Shown here: piece after piece, positions 34,921-47,800 of the stretch
How positions within the stretch are numbered: position 1 is the stretch's first letter
Layout of the letters: each line of letters starts with the position of its first letter
NCBI RefSeq assembly: GCF_003576645.1
Contig: NC_044916.1
Coordinates: forward strand, 12,513,980-12,577,979
DNA length: 64,000 nt
DNA from: Ipomoea triloba
Lineage: Eukaryota > Streptophyta > Magnoliopsida > Solanales > Convolvulaceae
Direction of reading: 5' to 3'
Translations under genes and position numbers: made by a program
The notes under the pieces: generated by a model
Told to the model about the DNA's origin: nothing
Seen by the model: only the letters and a program-made list of their open reading frames with translations
Databases searched by the model: none

Positions 34921-35330
34921 GTTATTTGAATTTTCTCTATGTTCAACAATTTTCTTCTCTATGTTCAACAATTTTCTCTATGTTCAACTAACCATGCATT
35001 TCTCTATGTTAATCCCTTTCAATTTAAAAATGCACTATCTTCTCTATGCTTAAACTAAACATTGTTTGTTGTAGTACCAACTAATAACTACCAATTTGAA
35101 ATTTATATTTCAAAATATTACTTCAGTTTGAATTTACATTTTATCACAATTTGATCGATTATGTCTGAATTCTCTACTTTGGGAATTTAATTGCATAATT
35201 TTAATTATCTAATTAACTTTTTAAGGACAAAAATTAATATTTCAAAATATTAATTTGCAAAATGAAGAGTTCATATATTACCATAATTGAGGCCTAAATT
35301 ATGTATATAAGGAAAATCTATAAATCTATA
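34590..35330. other. Intergenic with microsatellites
   Basis: (TAA)n at about 34733-34782 and (GA)n at about 34849-34917, then three short repeats of tctatgttcaacaattttc around 34935-34990. No gene. Confidence 0.7.
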
Positions 35331-36544
35331 TCTATACTATATATAAAAACAATATCATCCTTCAAAATTTTCCCGCCCAACCGTATGTGGCATTTTAGTA
35401 ATATAGTAATTATTATGATAGAATAATATTAATTATAATTCGTAATTAGTAATAGGGCAATTATTATGATAGAATAATATTAATTATAATTGGTTATTAT
35501 GGTAATATTATAATTATAATTATAATTATAATAATTATAATTAGTAATATTGCATTATCTATCATATATATAAGAATGTAATAGCATTTCAGGTATTGGT
35601 TACTCGAGAGTCACCGCCCACATATTTTAAGACAAACAAATTTACTTCTGCTTTTCAAGAAATTGTTGATGCATATGGGTGAGTTTCATTGGAGGGAATT
35701 TCATGTGTATTTATATTTCAGTGATGAGAACAAAAATACTTCATATTTAGTAATTAGCTTTGTATAGAGAAGCACTTTTCTTTCAATTGCAACTCCATTA
35801 ATCTCATTTCTTAGCACTGGCAGTCAAGCATTATTTTTAGTTGTCTATATTATTTGATTACAAATTGATGTTATAGTAGTATATCAACTATAGTGTTACA
35901 TTAGTTTTATTTATTTGATTACATATTGATTCTACACTCATGCATCATTTCATTTGATTACAGAGTACTTAACGACTGAACTTATTACATATTATTTGGT
36001 TTTTAGTAATAATATAATTAATAAAAAAAATTAAGTCAATTAAATATATGTATATAATAATAAGAAGAAATCATACCCTATATATCTATATAACTGCAAA
36101 TCAATCAATATATAATTATATATGTACGTTAGGCAATTAGGAATTAATATAATTATATAATTAGGAAAACTGTAACGGATGTATATATTTATGTATATAG
36201 TTAATATTTAAATATCTATAAGGAAATTATTATACTTTCCTTTTGAATTAGTCTTTTCCACATATAAATACAACCAATTTATCCCTAGCCTCCCCCATCT
36301 ATCATTTCTTTCTCCACATCAGTAGGGCTTTTCCACCCTGTATCTTCCACATCATTTTTCTTTTTGCATCAGTAGGTTGACAAACCAGAGCCGCCTTGCT
36401 GAAATGGATTCTATTTTCGTTGCCTCATCAATCAAACGATCAAAAGCTTCCAAATCTCACCAGCAATGGTAGAACACAATGCAGAGCGCTTAGACTCATC
36501 TCTTTGCGTTCTTTCCGTATGAATTTTCTACCTTTTTCTAACTA
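35331..36544 (+). mobile_element. Helitron-like 5' end and AT-rich body
   Basis: Starts with tctatactatatataaaaac, like plant Helitron 5' termini, and is followed by cccgcccaaccg-type text seen again after 39158. A diverged ~51-bp tandem repeat (aattattatgatagaataat) is at 35408-35500. No Rep/helicase coding and no convincing 3' terminus, so this is at best a fragment. Confidence 0.35.
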
Positions 36545-37090
36545 CTAGTTATCACACGCGCGTTGCGCGATTAAACCAATGCCCAATGCGTATTTTTAAA
36601 TTAGTGTTCCTTAATTGGTTAAAGTAGTCATATAATAATGAGAGAGAAAAAAATGCTAAATTAATAAAAATCAAAGAAATAATCTCGATGCTTATATATT
36701 TTAATAAAACATAACGAAATTGTAAATAGCTAAATTGCAACAAAAATAAGTAGAAACAAATAAACCACTTACATGAGAGCAAATGACGTGTCATCATTGT
36801 CACTTGTTTTGACACCAGTTTGACCATTTAAAATCCATGTGTAATTGTATTTGTTATCAAGTACTTTATAGTTTGTCCGGACATGTTTGACAATGACATT
36901 TGAGATGATGTACCATTTGTTGGTTTGTAAAGTGATATCATGCATTCCAATGTCATTATCAAACACTACTGATTGAACCTGAGTTCCTTGCATTTAGATA
37001 TAGCATTTACAATGATGTTGGTGGTGAATGATAGCATCTTCATAATAATAATAATACTAATAATGATAAAAATAAAATAAAATAAAATAA

Positions 37091-37126
<36 letters not shown>

Positions 37127-38109
37127 GGGAGAAAAAATTTACTATTTAGTTACTGTTTCATCCTCAAGTACGATGATCATATGCTTTTTCTCAAGCGTTC
37201 CAATAGCGTTTTTAGTTCGTTTTTCTTAATGACATGAACTGTACAACTCCAGCCCACAATTTGTGTGTCAATATCAATTAACTTTACTGCATTTGTCATT
37301 ACTAATATCCTTGTGTCATGGAAAATATGTTCATAAAGGATGTTATGAAATAATATAATGGGAACCACAACATAAATTCAAAAACCATAGATTAGGGAGT
37401 TAGGAGTAACTAAAATGTGTAGATTATTTGTTTAAAGATTATTGAGGAATATAATGAGAACCACAACATTACATACAAGGATATAAGTATAGATGAACAT
37501 ATTATACAATAGATATATTTACATAACGATATTGAAGTTATACTAATTAATGAGTATACCATCATTGATTTTTTAAAAAAAAAAACTGTAAACATTATGA
37601 GTACAAATACAAATAATAGAATTAGCATGATAATATTTTGACAATCATACCTATAGAATGTCAAGTAGATGGTGTGTTGCAGAATATGTTAGGTTTAGTT
37701 TTAGGTGAATACTAGTGAGAAGGGGAGGGGTTTATATACTGTTGTTTTGGGTAGAATAATGGTTTAGTTAGGAATCTATACATTATTGTATTATAGAATC
37801 TTATTAAGACTTAAATATTCTAATTTTAAGTTAGGAATCTATATAGAATTGTATTATAGAATATTGCCAATTTGTTTGAAAACTGCAATAAAGAAACAAA
37901 TTGCCTAAAGAATTTAATGTTAAACTTCCGTTATATTTAACGGAAAAATTTGGTAAAATTATAAAAGATTAGGATATATTAGGAATTTAATTGGATGTTG
38001 CACAATAAGAAGAACCCAAAGTACAATATGTTATAGCAGACTATTACACCAACATTTTTTTAGTTCCAGTTAAGGGTCTAACATTATTGGATTTTATTAT
38101 AAGTGTAGA
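36545..38109 (-). mobile_element. Non-autonomous Helitron carrying RPA-like sequence
   Basis: Read on the - strand, it begins at 38109 with TCTACACTTATAATAAAATC and ends at 36545 with a GC-rich hairpin (cgcgcaacgcgcg) followed by gtgataaCTAG. The host bases are A at 36544 and T at 38110, i.e. insertion between A and T as expected. The 1565-bp body lacks RepHel but contains an RPA70-like fragment in the same orientation. The 5' TC, 3' hairpin, CTAG and AT site together are good but sequence-only support. Confidence 0.6.
36779..37335 (-). pseudogene. RPA70-like (DUF223/OB-fold) gene fragment in Helitron
   Basis: The upstream part (about 37180-37335) reads NAVKLIDIDTQIVGWSCTVHV, which fits the W-C-V start of plant RPA1-like OB folds. 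A frame change is then needed to read KHMIIVLEDE. The downstream part (36779-36982) reads GTQVQSVVFDNDIGMHD and WYIISNVIVKHVRTNYK, ending near YTWILN. Plant Helitrons often carry RPA-like genes. This copy lacks the zinc-finger DBD-C and the remainder, and its frame is broken, so it is a fragment and not a working gene. Confidence 0.6.
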
Positions 38110-38146
38110 TATTCCCCTGTACTTCAATTTTTTTTTTTATAGTTTA

Positions 38147-38330
38147 TATCGCTTGGTATGAGCTCGAAGATACTTAAGGAGGCTCTGCTTCAACAAAAGG
38201 TAAATGAGGATGAAGAGGCTCGGTAACAAAACCCTAATGGTTTAGTTTATGAAAGAGTGTACAGATGCGATCGAGGATGATGACGACGGTGATTTTGATA
38301 ATTTTGTATGGTTTTATTTAACTCATAGTT
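38147..38330 (+). pseudogene. Bystin (ENP1)-like exon fragment
   Basis: The translation GMSSKILKEALLQQK followed by VNEDEEA resembles the N-terminal part of plant bystin, a small-subunit ribosome biogenesis factor. A stop (taa at 38223) and a frame change interrupt it; after the shift the text IEDDDDGDFDNFVWF matches the acidic stretch expected downstream. It starts just outside the Helitron border, so it may be part of another captured segment. Similarity judged from memory of the family. Confidence 0.5.
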
Positions 38331-40507
38331 AGTATGTTGACTTCGAGGTTTGTATATGCCATTCAAGTTTCTATGTTTTTCTTATACAACGCTATAATTG
38401 TAAATTTATATTAGGCAATTATATTAATATAATTAATTATTAAGGCAAGTATAATTTATTTTGTACCGTGGACGCATTATTTTTAATAATTTCAATTTAA
38501 TAATATTATATCTTATTTACTATATATTATTAGTACAAAATAAATCATGCATGTCTTAATAATTAATTATTAATATTATTGCCTAATAATTATTTATTGT
38601 AATTCTCTTCACCTTTTTCACTGTAATATTATTGACACAAAATAAATTATACTTACTTTAATATATAATTATTTTTTAATTTAATTTATTAATATTTATT
38701 AATGGTAATTATTCTGGTAATTTTTCACTTTTTTCATGTAATTATTATGGTAATTTTATGGTAATATATTTCAAAATTGTGGCAACTTCATTAATTATTA
38801 TGCTAATTTATGGTAATATATTTTAATATTAGAAGAGAAAAAAATATTATAATTGTATAGTTAATGAAATTATTATGGTAATTGCCAAAATATTTGATAA
38901 TTATAATTAATATAATTAACTTCATTGAGAAATATAATATTTCTTTCATGGCAATATTTTTGGCAATTTCATTAAATTATAATCAATAAAATATGGAATA
39001 TAATTAAGGAAATGAAATTATAAAATAAACAAAATATGTGTTCATAACTATTTAGAATTTTTTTTAAATACATACATATGCACTACATTAATCATACAAA
39101 ATTTAAATGCTAATTTTTTAATTTCTAAATGTAAATTTTGAATTATAAATCTATACTTCTATACTATATATAAAAGTAAAATCCCCCTATTTTATTCTCC
39201 CGCCCAAACTTTTGTAATCAACTAATTAAATATTTTTGATCAAATAATAAATAAAGTTTATTTGGTAAGAAAATGTAAAATGAAAATTAACTAATATCTA
39301 TTAATTAGTAATATTGTTTCTATATTCACGTATCAATACTATTAATAAAAGTAAAATCCTCCCCTTCAACTTTCCCACACAAACTAATATTATTAATTAA
39401 TTGGTAAAAAAGTTAATAAAGTTTAATTGGTTAAAAAAATTTTATTTCCCAAATTCTGAGAATAATTAAACCATTATAATTGTGAGAATAATGGAAACAA
39501 ATTCTGCGTAATTTTATAGGAAAAAAGTAATTTATTAATTATTATTTACACCAATAATTATAATTCGAATACTTATCTATACTTATATATCTATACTACT
39601 ATTAATAAAAATAAAATCATCTTCATGCCCAAAAAATAGTAAAGATAAAATGGAAAAGAAAAACTGATATTACTAATTGCTTGAAAATATAAAAAGATAC
39701 TAATCTATACTTCTATACTAGATATAAAAGTAAAAATTAGTTACACTTTCCTTTTGAAAACTTTAAATTATTTAAACTTTAAAAAAATTAGTTAAACATG
39801 GATTGTTAGATTTTTTATAATAATTAAAATAAATTCATTCAAATATGGAGGAGAAGAAAAAATTAAATGCGATATGGTGAAAATGAATATACTTAAGGTA
39901 TAAAAGTATAATTACACATATATTAGTGTAATTGACTAATAATAATTGCCTAATAATTATTATGGTAATTAAGCTAAGCATTGGTTGTTGAATTTATTTT
40001 TATAATAGTTATAATTAAATTATTTCTCATTTTTCCCATATTTATTTTAGTAATAATATAATTACATAAGTCATATTATATATCGATCTTTTAAAGATAA
40101 TTGTAGACAAATAAGTCATATATTATTCAATTAATTGAGTAATACTTTTGCACTAATCTTATAATCAAATAAATGTACACATTCAATATTAGAATTTTTT
40201 ATAATTTCATCTTTATTTTTATTATCTAAATATATAATAAAAAAATTTATCTGTGCATCGTACGAGTAATTGGACAATTATTTGCTCTAATTCAAGCAAG
40301 AAAAATATTAGAAAACATAATCAATCAAACCAATTTCATCAATTGCGCTATTTAATATTCGATGTTATAATTTTTATAATTATATATCGATCTAAATATT
40401 CTTAAAATATTATAACAAATCTATTTCGTGCAACACACGGGCAAAAATATTAGTTAATACATTATATAATTTCATTGCATAACTATTTAATTAATGGTTA
40501 AAATCAT
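38331..40507. mobile_element. AT-rich cluster of Helitron-like ends
   Basis: Four further tc(t/a)atacta...taaaagtaaaatc starts occur at about 39158, 39333, 39590 and 39712. Helitron-3'-like hairpins with c(t)ag endings occur near 40252-40275 and 40425-40452 (cgtgcaacacacgggc...ttagt). The material looks like nested or tandem non-autonomous Helitron pieces. No coding sequence can be supported in this 2.2-kb stretch. Confidence 0.4.
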
Positions 40508-41007
40508 ATTAAGAATAGAGTTAATATCCCATTTAATCATCAACTATAGTTATTTTTCTTGATTTAGTCTTAAACTTCTTTTTTCGCTTAATTGGGTTCT
40601 CGACTTTGATGATTTTTCTAATTTAGTCCTCAGTTGTTAGAATCAAGGACTCAGTCGAGAAAAATAATATAGATGTCGAGGACTAAATTGAGTATTAACC
40701 ACTATAGTTGATGACTAATTTGGTAAAATCACTATAGTCAAAGACTAAATTTGGTATTAATAGAGATGAAATTATATTTACAAAAAAAAAAAAAACAAAC
40801 AAAAAAAGAGATGAAATTNATTTACAAAAAAAAAAAAAACAAACAAAAAAAGAGATGAAATTATCAAGCTACAATTACAGAGGACTCAATTAAGAAAAAT
40901 CATCGAAGTCATGATCCAATTAAGCACAAAAGAATAAAAGTTTAGAACTAAATTGAGAAAAAGCATTATAGTTGAGGACTAAATTGGGTATGAACTCATT
41001 AAAAATA
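40508..41007. mobile_element. Mutator-type MITE, family A copy 3
   Basis: Element 40518-40997 with flanks attaagaata (40508-40517) and attaaaaata (40998-41007), one mismatch. Termini: gagttaatatcccatttaat on the left, complement gagttcatacccaatttagt on the right. Inner arms pair (tagtcctcaactataatg / catcaactatagttat). The interior contains a 44-45 bp duplication with an ambiguous base at 40819. Confidence 0.75.
40763..40862. repeat. 44-45 bp tandem duplication with embedded N
   Basis: gagatgaaatt recurs at 40763, 40808 and 40852, separated by an A-run plus caaac and a second A-run. The middle copy carries a single N (40819). Same size class as the exact duplications elsewhere. Confidence 0.9.
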
Positions 41008-41096
41008 CTTAATTTAATTATTTTAATATAAAATTGTTAGTACATGATTTTTTGTCGATCCTAAGTTCTATCATACAAGTTGAAAATACTCATTCG

Positions 41097-41099
<3 letters not shown>

Positions 41100-41176
<77 letters not shown>

Positions 41177-41383
41177 NNNNNNNNNNNNNNNNNNNNNNNN
41201 NNNNNNNNNNNNNNNNNNNNNNNNNNNNNNNNNNNNNNNNNNNNNNNNNNNNNNNNNNNNNNNNNNNNNNNNNNNNNNNNNNNNNNNNNNNNNNNNNNNN
41301 NNNNNNNNNNNNNNNNNNNNNNNNNNNNNNNNNNNNNNNNNNNNNNNNNNNNNNNNNNNNNNNNNNNNNNNNNNNNNNNNNNN

Positions 41384-41463
<80 letters not shown>
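41100..41463. other. Assembly gap inside an (AT)n tract
   Basis: About 77 bases of AT repeat (41100-41176), 207 N (41177-41383), then about 80 bases of AT repeat. The frames read through it are meaningless. Confidence 0.97.
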
Positions 41464-41465
<2 letters not shown>

Positions 41466-41665
41466 CAATCAATTCTATTTTAAAATGAATAACTTACACA
41501 TTTAAAAATTATAATAATTATGTTATCTACTTATTTCAATTTTTCACATAGGACATTAATTTAGTTGCGCAATGCACATATTATAAGTAGTTGTTCAATA
41601 TAAATGAATACACCACGCAAATAAATCAAACATTAAATTTCACAAAAATCCGACAAATGGCTTGA

Positions 41666-41718
<53 letters not shown>

Positions 41719-42105
41719 TACAATAATATATGCTTATAGGGTTTGGTTTTTTTTTTTAATCAATAGATATCTCCAAAGATCTTTAGACAAACAAGTTTGA
41801 TACATACAATACAATATGTGAAGATTTGGGGGAAAATGTAGCCATATAATCATGGATTATTGTATAAAAAGAAAAAAAAAAGAAAAAGAAAAAAAAGTAC
41901 ACCTACTATTTGTGTTACAAAGAAATTTTTTATTTTACTAGAAATAGGCTTTAAAATCCTTAAGTTTTTAAAATTAAAAATACGATAGAATTTATAAAGT
42001 GTACCAGCAAGTCATCTCGAATTGTAACAGTAAAGCGGTTAAACTTCACATACAAATCAAACAAAATTAGAGGACTAATATAGCGTATGAAAAGAATAAT
42101 AATAT
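41464..42105. other. Intergenic, no gene seen
   Basis: AT-rich with another (AT)n microsatellite at about 41672-41717. It leads up to the tRNA gene. Confidence 0.6.
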
Positions 42106-42179
42106 GGCCTATTAGCTCAGTTGGTTAGAGCGTCGTGCTAATAACGCGAAGGTCGCAGGTTCGAGACCTGCATGAGCCA
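42106..42179 (+). tRNA. tRNA-Ile (anticodon AAU)
   Basis: A 74-base cloverleaf. The D arm contains tagctcagttgg (A box), the anticodon stem-loop centres on tgctaataacgcg with anticodon AAT, and the T arm is gcaggttcgagacctgc with box B ggttcgagacc. No intron. Compared with the usual plant acceptor stem (ggcccat/atgggcc) this copy has ggcctat/atgagcc: position 5 becomes a T-G wobble and C4 faces A69, a mismatch. No clear T-run terminator stands immediately downstream (atatttttc at about 42186 is the nearest). It may be expressed or be a slightly decayed copy. Confidence 0.9.
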
Positions 42180-43232
42180 AAATTTATATTTTTCTATATT
42201 TACCCCCACTCCAGGGTTGCAATGTGTACTACGGTGCATTTGTGCGTATAACATTATACATACATGTATATTTATTTTATATATACACTTGTTTTAGGCT
42301 AAGGGGCATAAAACTTTTTTCGCCTAAACATATGTAATAATATTCATTAATTTCATTTTATACAATTCCTTTGTGAACACACAGAAGAGAGGATGTAATG
42401 ATCAATCAATTTGACAATGCAACATTTATTCCCATCAATAAGAAAAGAGTCAGGCTATATGTACCAAAATTGTTCACCGTTAACCAATGAATAAAAAAAA
42501 TTTATTGGTAAAAAATTTTAATCGCACAGCAGCTTATAAACAAGGCAACATGAAGAAGCTAAATTAGAGTTTGGGTTTCTCTTATACCAAGTGACTTCCT
42601 TGTTTTATTCATTTGTTTGAGATTAATAGCCACTTGGGAGTTTGGACTATACTTTAATCTTACATCACCTAAATAATATACTTGCTTTACAAAGACTAAT
42701 AATGTATGTAATGTACGTTAAGCTTTAGAAAATTGAGAACATAAATACAAACATTATATTTATTAAAGCTCAACTAAGAGTTTGACTGAAAATTAATTAA
42801 TGTATATTATTACAGGCAAACGCAAAAGGAAGAGTGGAAAACAAAAAACAAAAAAAGGCAATAACTCCTTGAATCTTTCTAATTGCTAAAACCTATTCTC
42901 TGTGCACTACTTGCAATATATACAGATTCTTGGCACACTATGTATCAACTCCTAACGCAATAGAAGACATTTAGCTATGCTATATACACACAACGCACAT
43001 ATATAGAGAGAGGGAGAGACAAGAGCCGCATAGCATAACCAACACCACATAGTCAGATCTGGAATCCCATTCATAATCTCACATACTAATCGTGCTTCAT
43101 AATTTTTGTCGGGGGGAAGTCTTAAGATTTGCATGGCCGACATCTTAGAACCTTATTTTCTCGGGAGAGAGAGAACTTGGGGGCTTATTTGCAAACAACT
43201 GTTTAAAATCCAAGGTAATTACCAGGATGAGA
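42180..43232. other. Intergenic and SGR2 3' flank
   Basis: No coding region supported. The last ~200 bases before 43233 are probably the 3' UTR of SGR2 (which runs leftward). A (GA)n patch is near 43000-43020. Confidence 0.5.
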
Positions 43233-44799
43233 TCAATGCACTTGGTGTTTCAAAATTCTCCTTGCTCTACGAGAAAATTTCTTCAAGAAGACACTGTCAG
43301 CAAAAGTTAAGGGAGTTTCTTCATCCGCCTCTTCATTTGGACCATACCAGTAACCTTCATCGCTCTCGTGTTTTGAGTTTCCATCTAGAGATCCACCTGG
43401 TGAATGGGTATCTTCTGGAATGTCCCGGTACAAGTGATGCAAGATGAAAAGTGCAGTGTCAGGATCTCTCCAGTAGTTTCTGCAATAGTATTTCATAAAC
43501 AGGGTTTAAACAAACTGCAATCAGTTCAGCATCAACAAAAAGGATAATTTAGGGGATGCAAATTGCAATCAGATCCTCCATTACCCTATTCCTTGACCTA
43601 AGTATTTCTTATAGGTATAAAATGGACAGATTATGTACTTACGTATGCGCTCCAATGGCAGAAATATATGGATGGCGAAATGTTTTATCCTGGATTGGAA
43701 AAAAATGGAGATCAGCAGGAAAATAACTGAACCACATCAAATTTCAGAAATCATTAAAGAATTGCCAATTACCGAGAAAATGCACATAACATATAACAGG
43801 TTTCAATGGACTAGGAAGTAAACAAGCAAAAACGTGAGCCACAGTAGATGCAAGAACATATTAATAAGATTGAAATGCATCCTCTGCATGGGGTATTTAA
43901 ACAAAAACATATAAGTTTTCTGAGGCACTCCAGTTCTACAAAGACAGAACAATTGTTCAAAATCAACAAAACCAATGAATTTGCAAATATAATTTCATAT
44001 GATAACATATCTTTGTTCAGGACAGTGGAGAGCAAAGGGATCATCATGTAAAGGTAGCCAATGATTACTTATAAGAAAGGAAGAAGACTACTTTTATGTG
44101 TCGTCAGTTTACACCATCACAAAAATGGGAAACTTAAAGAACAAAATGAAACCATATTGAAATCATTAAAGCACAAATCATCATATGCATATCAATCATC
44201 AGAGATACAGAGGTAATTTGACATTGGAAATGACAATAATTAGAAATCTTGGAAAACCATCAACATTAACAAAAGCAGGAATATCAAGAACCAGTAAAAT
44301 TACACTAAGATTCTAAGAATTTGCATATATACTTGCAAAACATGATCAATTCGACCATCTTCACTTCCAGTTAATTTCTCCATCATTATTGAACCATATG
44401 ACCTATCATCTCTCACTTGAGCTTCATGAGTTCCTTCTGCAAGGAAACTCACCATCAAGACAAGCAAATAGTATTGAGCAGAGGAAAGGGAGTGATATAT
44501 GAGAGGTGGAAAGGAATATATATATATGGGTAAGTTCAAATGAGAACAACCCCCTCCTGTAAAAAGTGAGGAGTCATCTCAGCCGCCCATCATGGTTCAC
44601 CAGTTGAGGGCTTTAGTAAAAAAAGCATGGGGTCAATTTATAGTGATTGCAAACTTTTTGCAATATTTATAAAACTAACCCTGACCTTTTTCTCCTTATA
44701 TATTTCAGCAACCCTCAGCCGTTAATTTATCCAAATGGATGGATCATATCAATCCTCACATTTTACATGGGAGCCTATTTTGACCTGATACATATATAC

Positions 44800-44852
<53 letters not shown>

Positions 44853-47800
44853 TGTCCATTACCTTCCTCATTGTTATTGTTTCTTGATTCGCAGAATGTA
44901 AGCACCTTAACCTGCTTAAAGAGTACACATTTCAATGCACCAACAATGTTAATTACAACTCAAAAAAAATGTGCATGAAAATATCAAGAAGAGCTATCCA
45001 AAATGAAGCAATTCCATATTATTCGCTGAGATATGGAAGAGTACAAAAGTTTTATCCGCATAAACAGTAACAGCTATCATGGTTAAATGTAATCTTCCTC
45101 AATTGAGTTCTTCACACCAACATGACAGCATAGTATGAATGCCAAATTAATGCACTATCAAGCCCACATGGTCACTAATCATTTATAAATGTCATCCGTG
45201 CATTACTCAAGTAATTCAGTTCATTGTTTGAGAAATAGAATCATATAAGAGATGAATGACCATGTCACATTTCCAATAAGGAACTCCTGCCTTAGCTTTT
45301 TGGTTTTATAATAGCCATCACTTTTCCCTTTTAGCATGTTCGATATGTATGTAGTGGACATAGCTGAAGCAACTCTTGGAATATCAACAGATTCTTCATT
45401 ATAAAATTGTTGGAAAGAAGTCCCATAATTAATATATGTTGTGAAGAAATAAGACTCATTGTCTATACATACAAAGGTTCTTGTAATCAAGCAAATAAGT
45501 AATCTACCCATTATCAATTTACATCACTTCCTCTCTTATTTATTTATTTATTTATTTTTTCTCTTCACCAAATCTTTCATAGCTTCCACTTTACTGGCAA
45601 GTGGTGGTCCAGTGGGGTGTAACTGTTTAGTGTCTTTTCATTTAAAAGACAAGAAATATGTCTGTAAATCAGCAATATCAATCAAATTCATTCTTTGTTC
45701 ATTACATATCACTCAATTGAACTTAATGAGAGGAATATAAGCTTTGTAATTAAAGATAAACAAAGATACTATAAATTAGCATAGGCATGGTCAAGGAACA
45801 AAACATGTAGATTTTGCAGGAACCTGCTAGGTTGCTAGAAGGCCTTTCATGTAAAAAATAAATAGTTGTAACATTATAAAAAATTCTCACCCTTGCAGAG
45901 TGTATATGGTTCACAAAAGCATGTGAATGTGAAGCTACTCCTTCAGTGAATTCCTGTTCAAACAATGAGAAGGAAAATAATATAAGGACCCCTCCCCCCC
46001 CAAAAAAAATAAATAAAAAATCTCAGGCTTACCTGAAAACCAATGTGCAGTCTCTTTCCACCTCGGTGGTAAGGAATAATGATTGGTCGTTTGTTAACAT
46101 ATTCTTTACAGACAAGTGGTTCTATTCTGGATGAAGAACAAGCATAATTCCACATTAGGCACTGCAGAGTGTCAAACATTTCACAAACATACGAAAAACA
46201 TCCAAACTAAACCTATATGCCACTGGATCAAACGGGTGAAATATGTTGAACATTTGTCTACAAGCTGGCATCTCTTCATTAATCTTTTCCTCTTCCCAAT
46301 ACTCTTGCCCTTTGCCTATCAACCCCATAAAGAATAAGAGAAGAACATAAGCATTTCAATTGTGTGTAGCAAATTTAGCTGCACAGTATTTCAAGTTTTC
46401 AACTTGAGCTTCCTAGAAGCCTTGATAAAGAAATGATCCATGTCTCCTTATGGTATTTATAGAGAAAACATATATTGCAAATTCCCAAATATGAGCTGGC
46501 ATGCCTGCTGTGCATGTAATGTCATCAAAAAAATCAACAGACAAATGACACAGTACACAAATGAGCAAAACTACTATTTAGTAATGTAAAAGATGATGTC
46601 ATGAATACCAAGAATCTACTTACCCAAAAAAATGGGTAGGGGGAGATGGGTGCAAAAAGGACAAACTCAACAATCAGGCAGATTTGCAAATACTACAGAG
46701 AAAGGAAAAAACCTATAAGAGCTAGACTTATATTTGAGGCCAATCGGTGTCAAGTGTCATCAAGCAATGACCATCAACTTTACTTTGTACCCCATACACA
46801 AAAATTCAAAACCATGCTACAAATCACGAATTTTTAGAAGGTTAAAAGAGCCAATGAGACTTGTTGAAATGGACTACTGACGAATGGCATACAACTTTCA
46901 ACCAGCCAACAGACGATACCTTGACTACCAATCTTTTTGTGGATCCTTCAGTTGTCACTAACATTACTTTGGACTTTGGTAGCTTTATTGGTAAGAATTA
47001 TTTAGTTTTAATTGATTATAATAATTAGTTTTAATATAATAAAATAACTCCAATTATAATACATTAAGAATTATTATAGTTTGCATAAAAGGGTTTAGTC
47101 AACATTGACACTTTTTAATGAGGTGGTGCATTCTGGTTCATCACCGTTGTATAGCACCTATACATTGACGATGCATCAAATATTTTCTCTAATATAAATA
47201 AAATATACATACGTACATTTACACATTATTTTGAGAAATAAAGAGGGAATGCTTAAATGGCATGCAACTTCATACGAACATAAAATGAGATTCAGCCTTG
47301 GAAAATTACCAATTCCAATGCGAACATTGCGAAGGGAAAGAAAAACTCCAAGAGGAGAACCAACAGCAAAAAATGTATCAACCTAGTCTCAAAGAATCAG
47401 GAAAAGATAAGAAATAAGTTAGAAAACAACATATAAAAATGTAAAATAGTAACACTTGTATGAGGATCATCAAAGATAAAGGTTTAAATTTTATACTAGT
47501 ATTAGAAATAAATTTCAAGCAATTTAAAAAATCATGCTACACCATAGTAAAACTATTATTTGCTGCTCACTTTTAATAGTAACAAGATGATTGTTGATAT
47601 GACAAACTACCTATATCCTCAATTTCAAAAAATTACCTTGAATGCCAATTTTGTGTATTTTATGCAAGGGGTATAATTCTTATGTGAATCACTTTCCTTG
47701 GGAAACTCCGTTTCAGATTGGTTTATTGTATTTGTTTCTTGCCCCTTTTTCCCTGTGTGTTTTATACACAAAGTCAGAGAGCAGCACATAAAGCCAAATA

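Noticed and set aside
41034..41505. Four frames of alternating Tyr-Ile across the (AT)n gap
   Set aside because: Microsatellite translation plus N.
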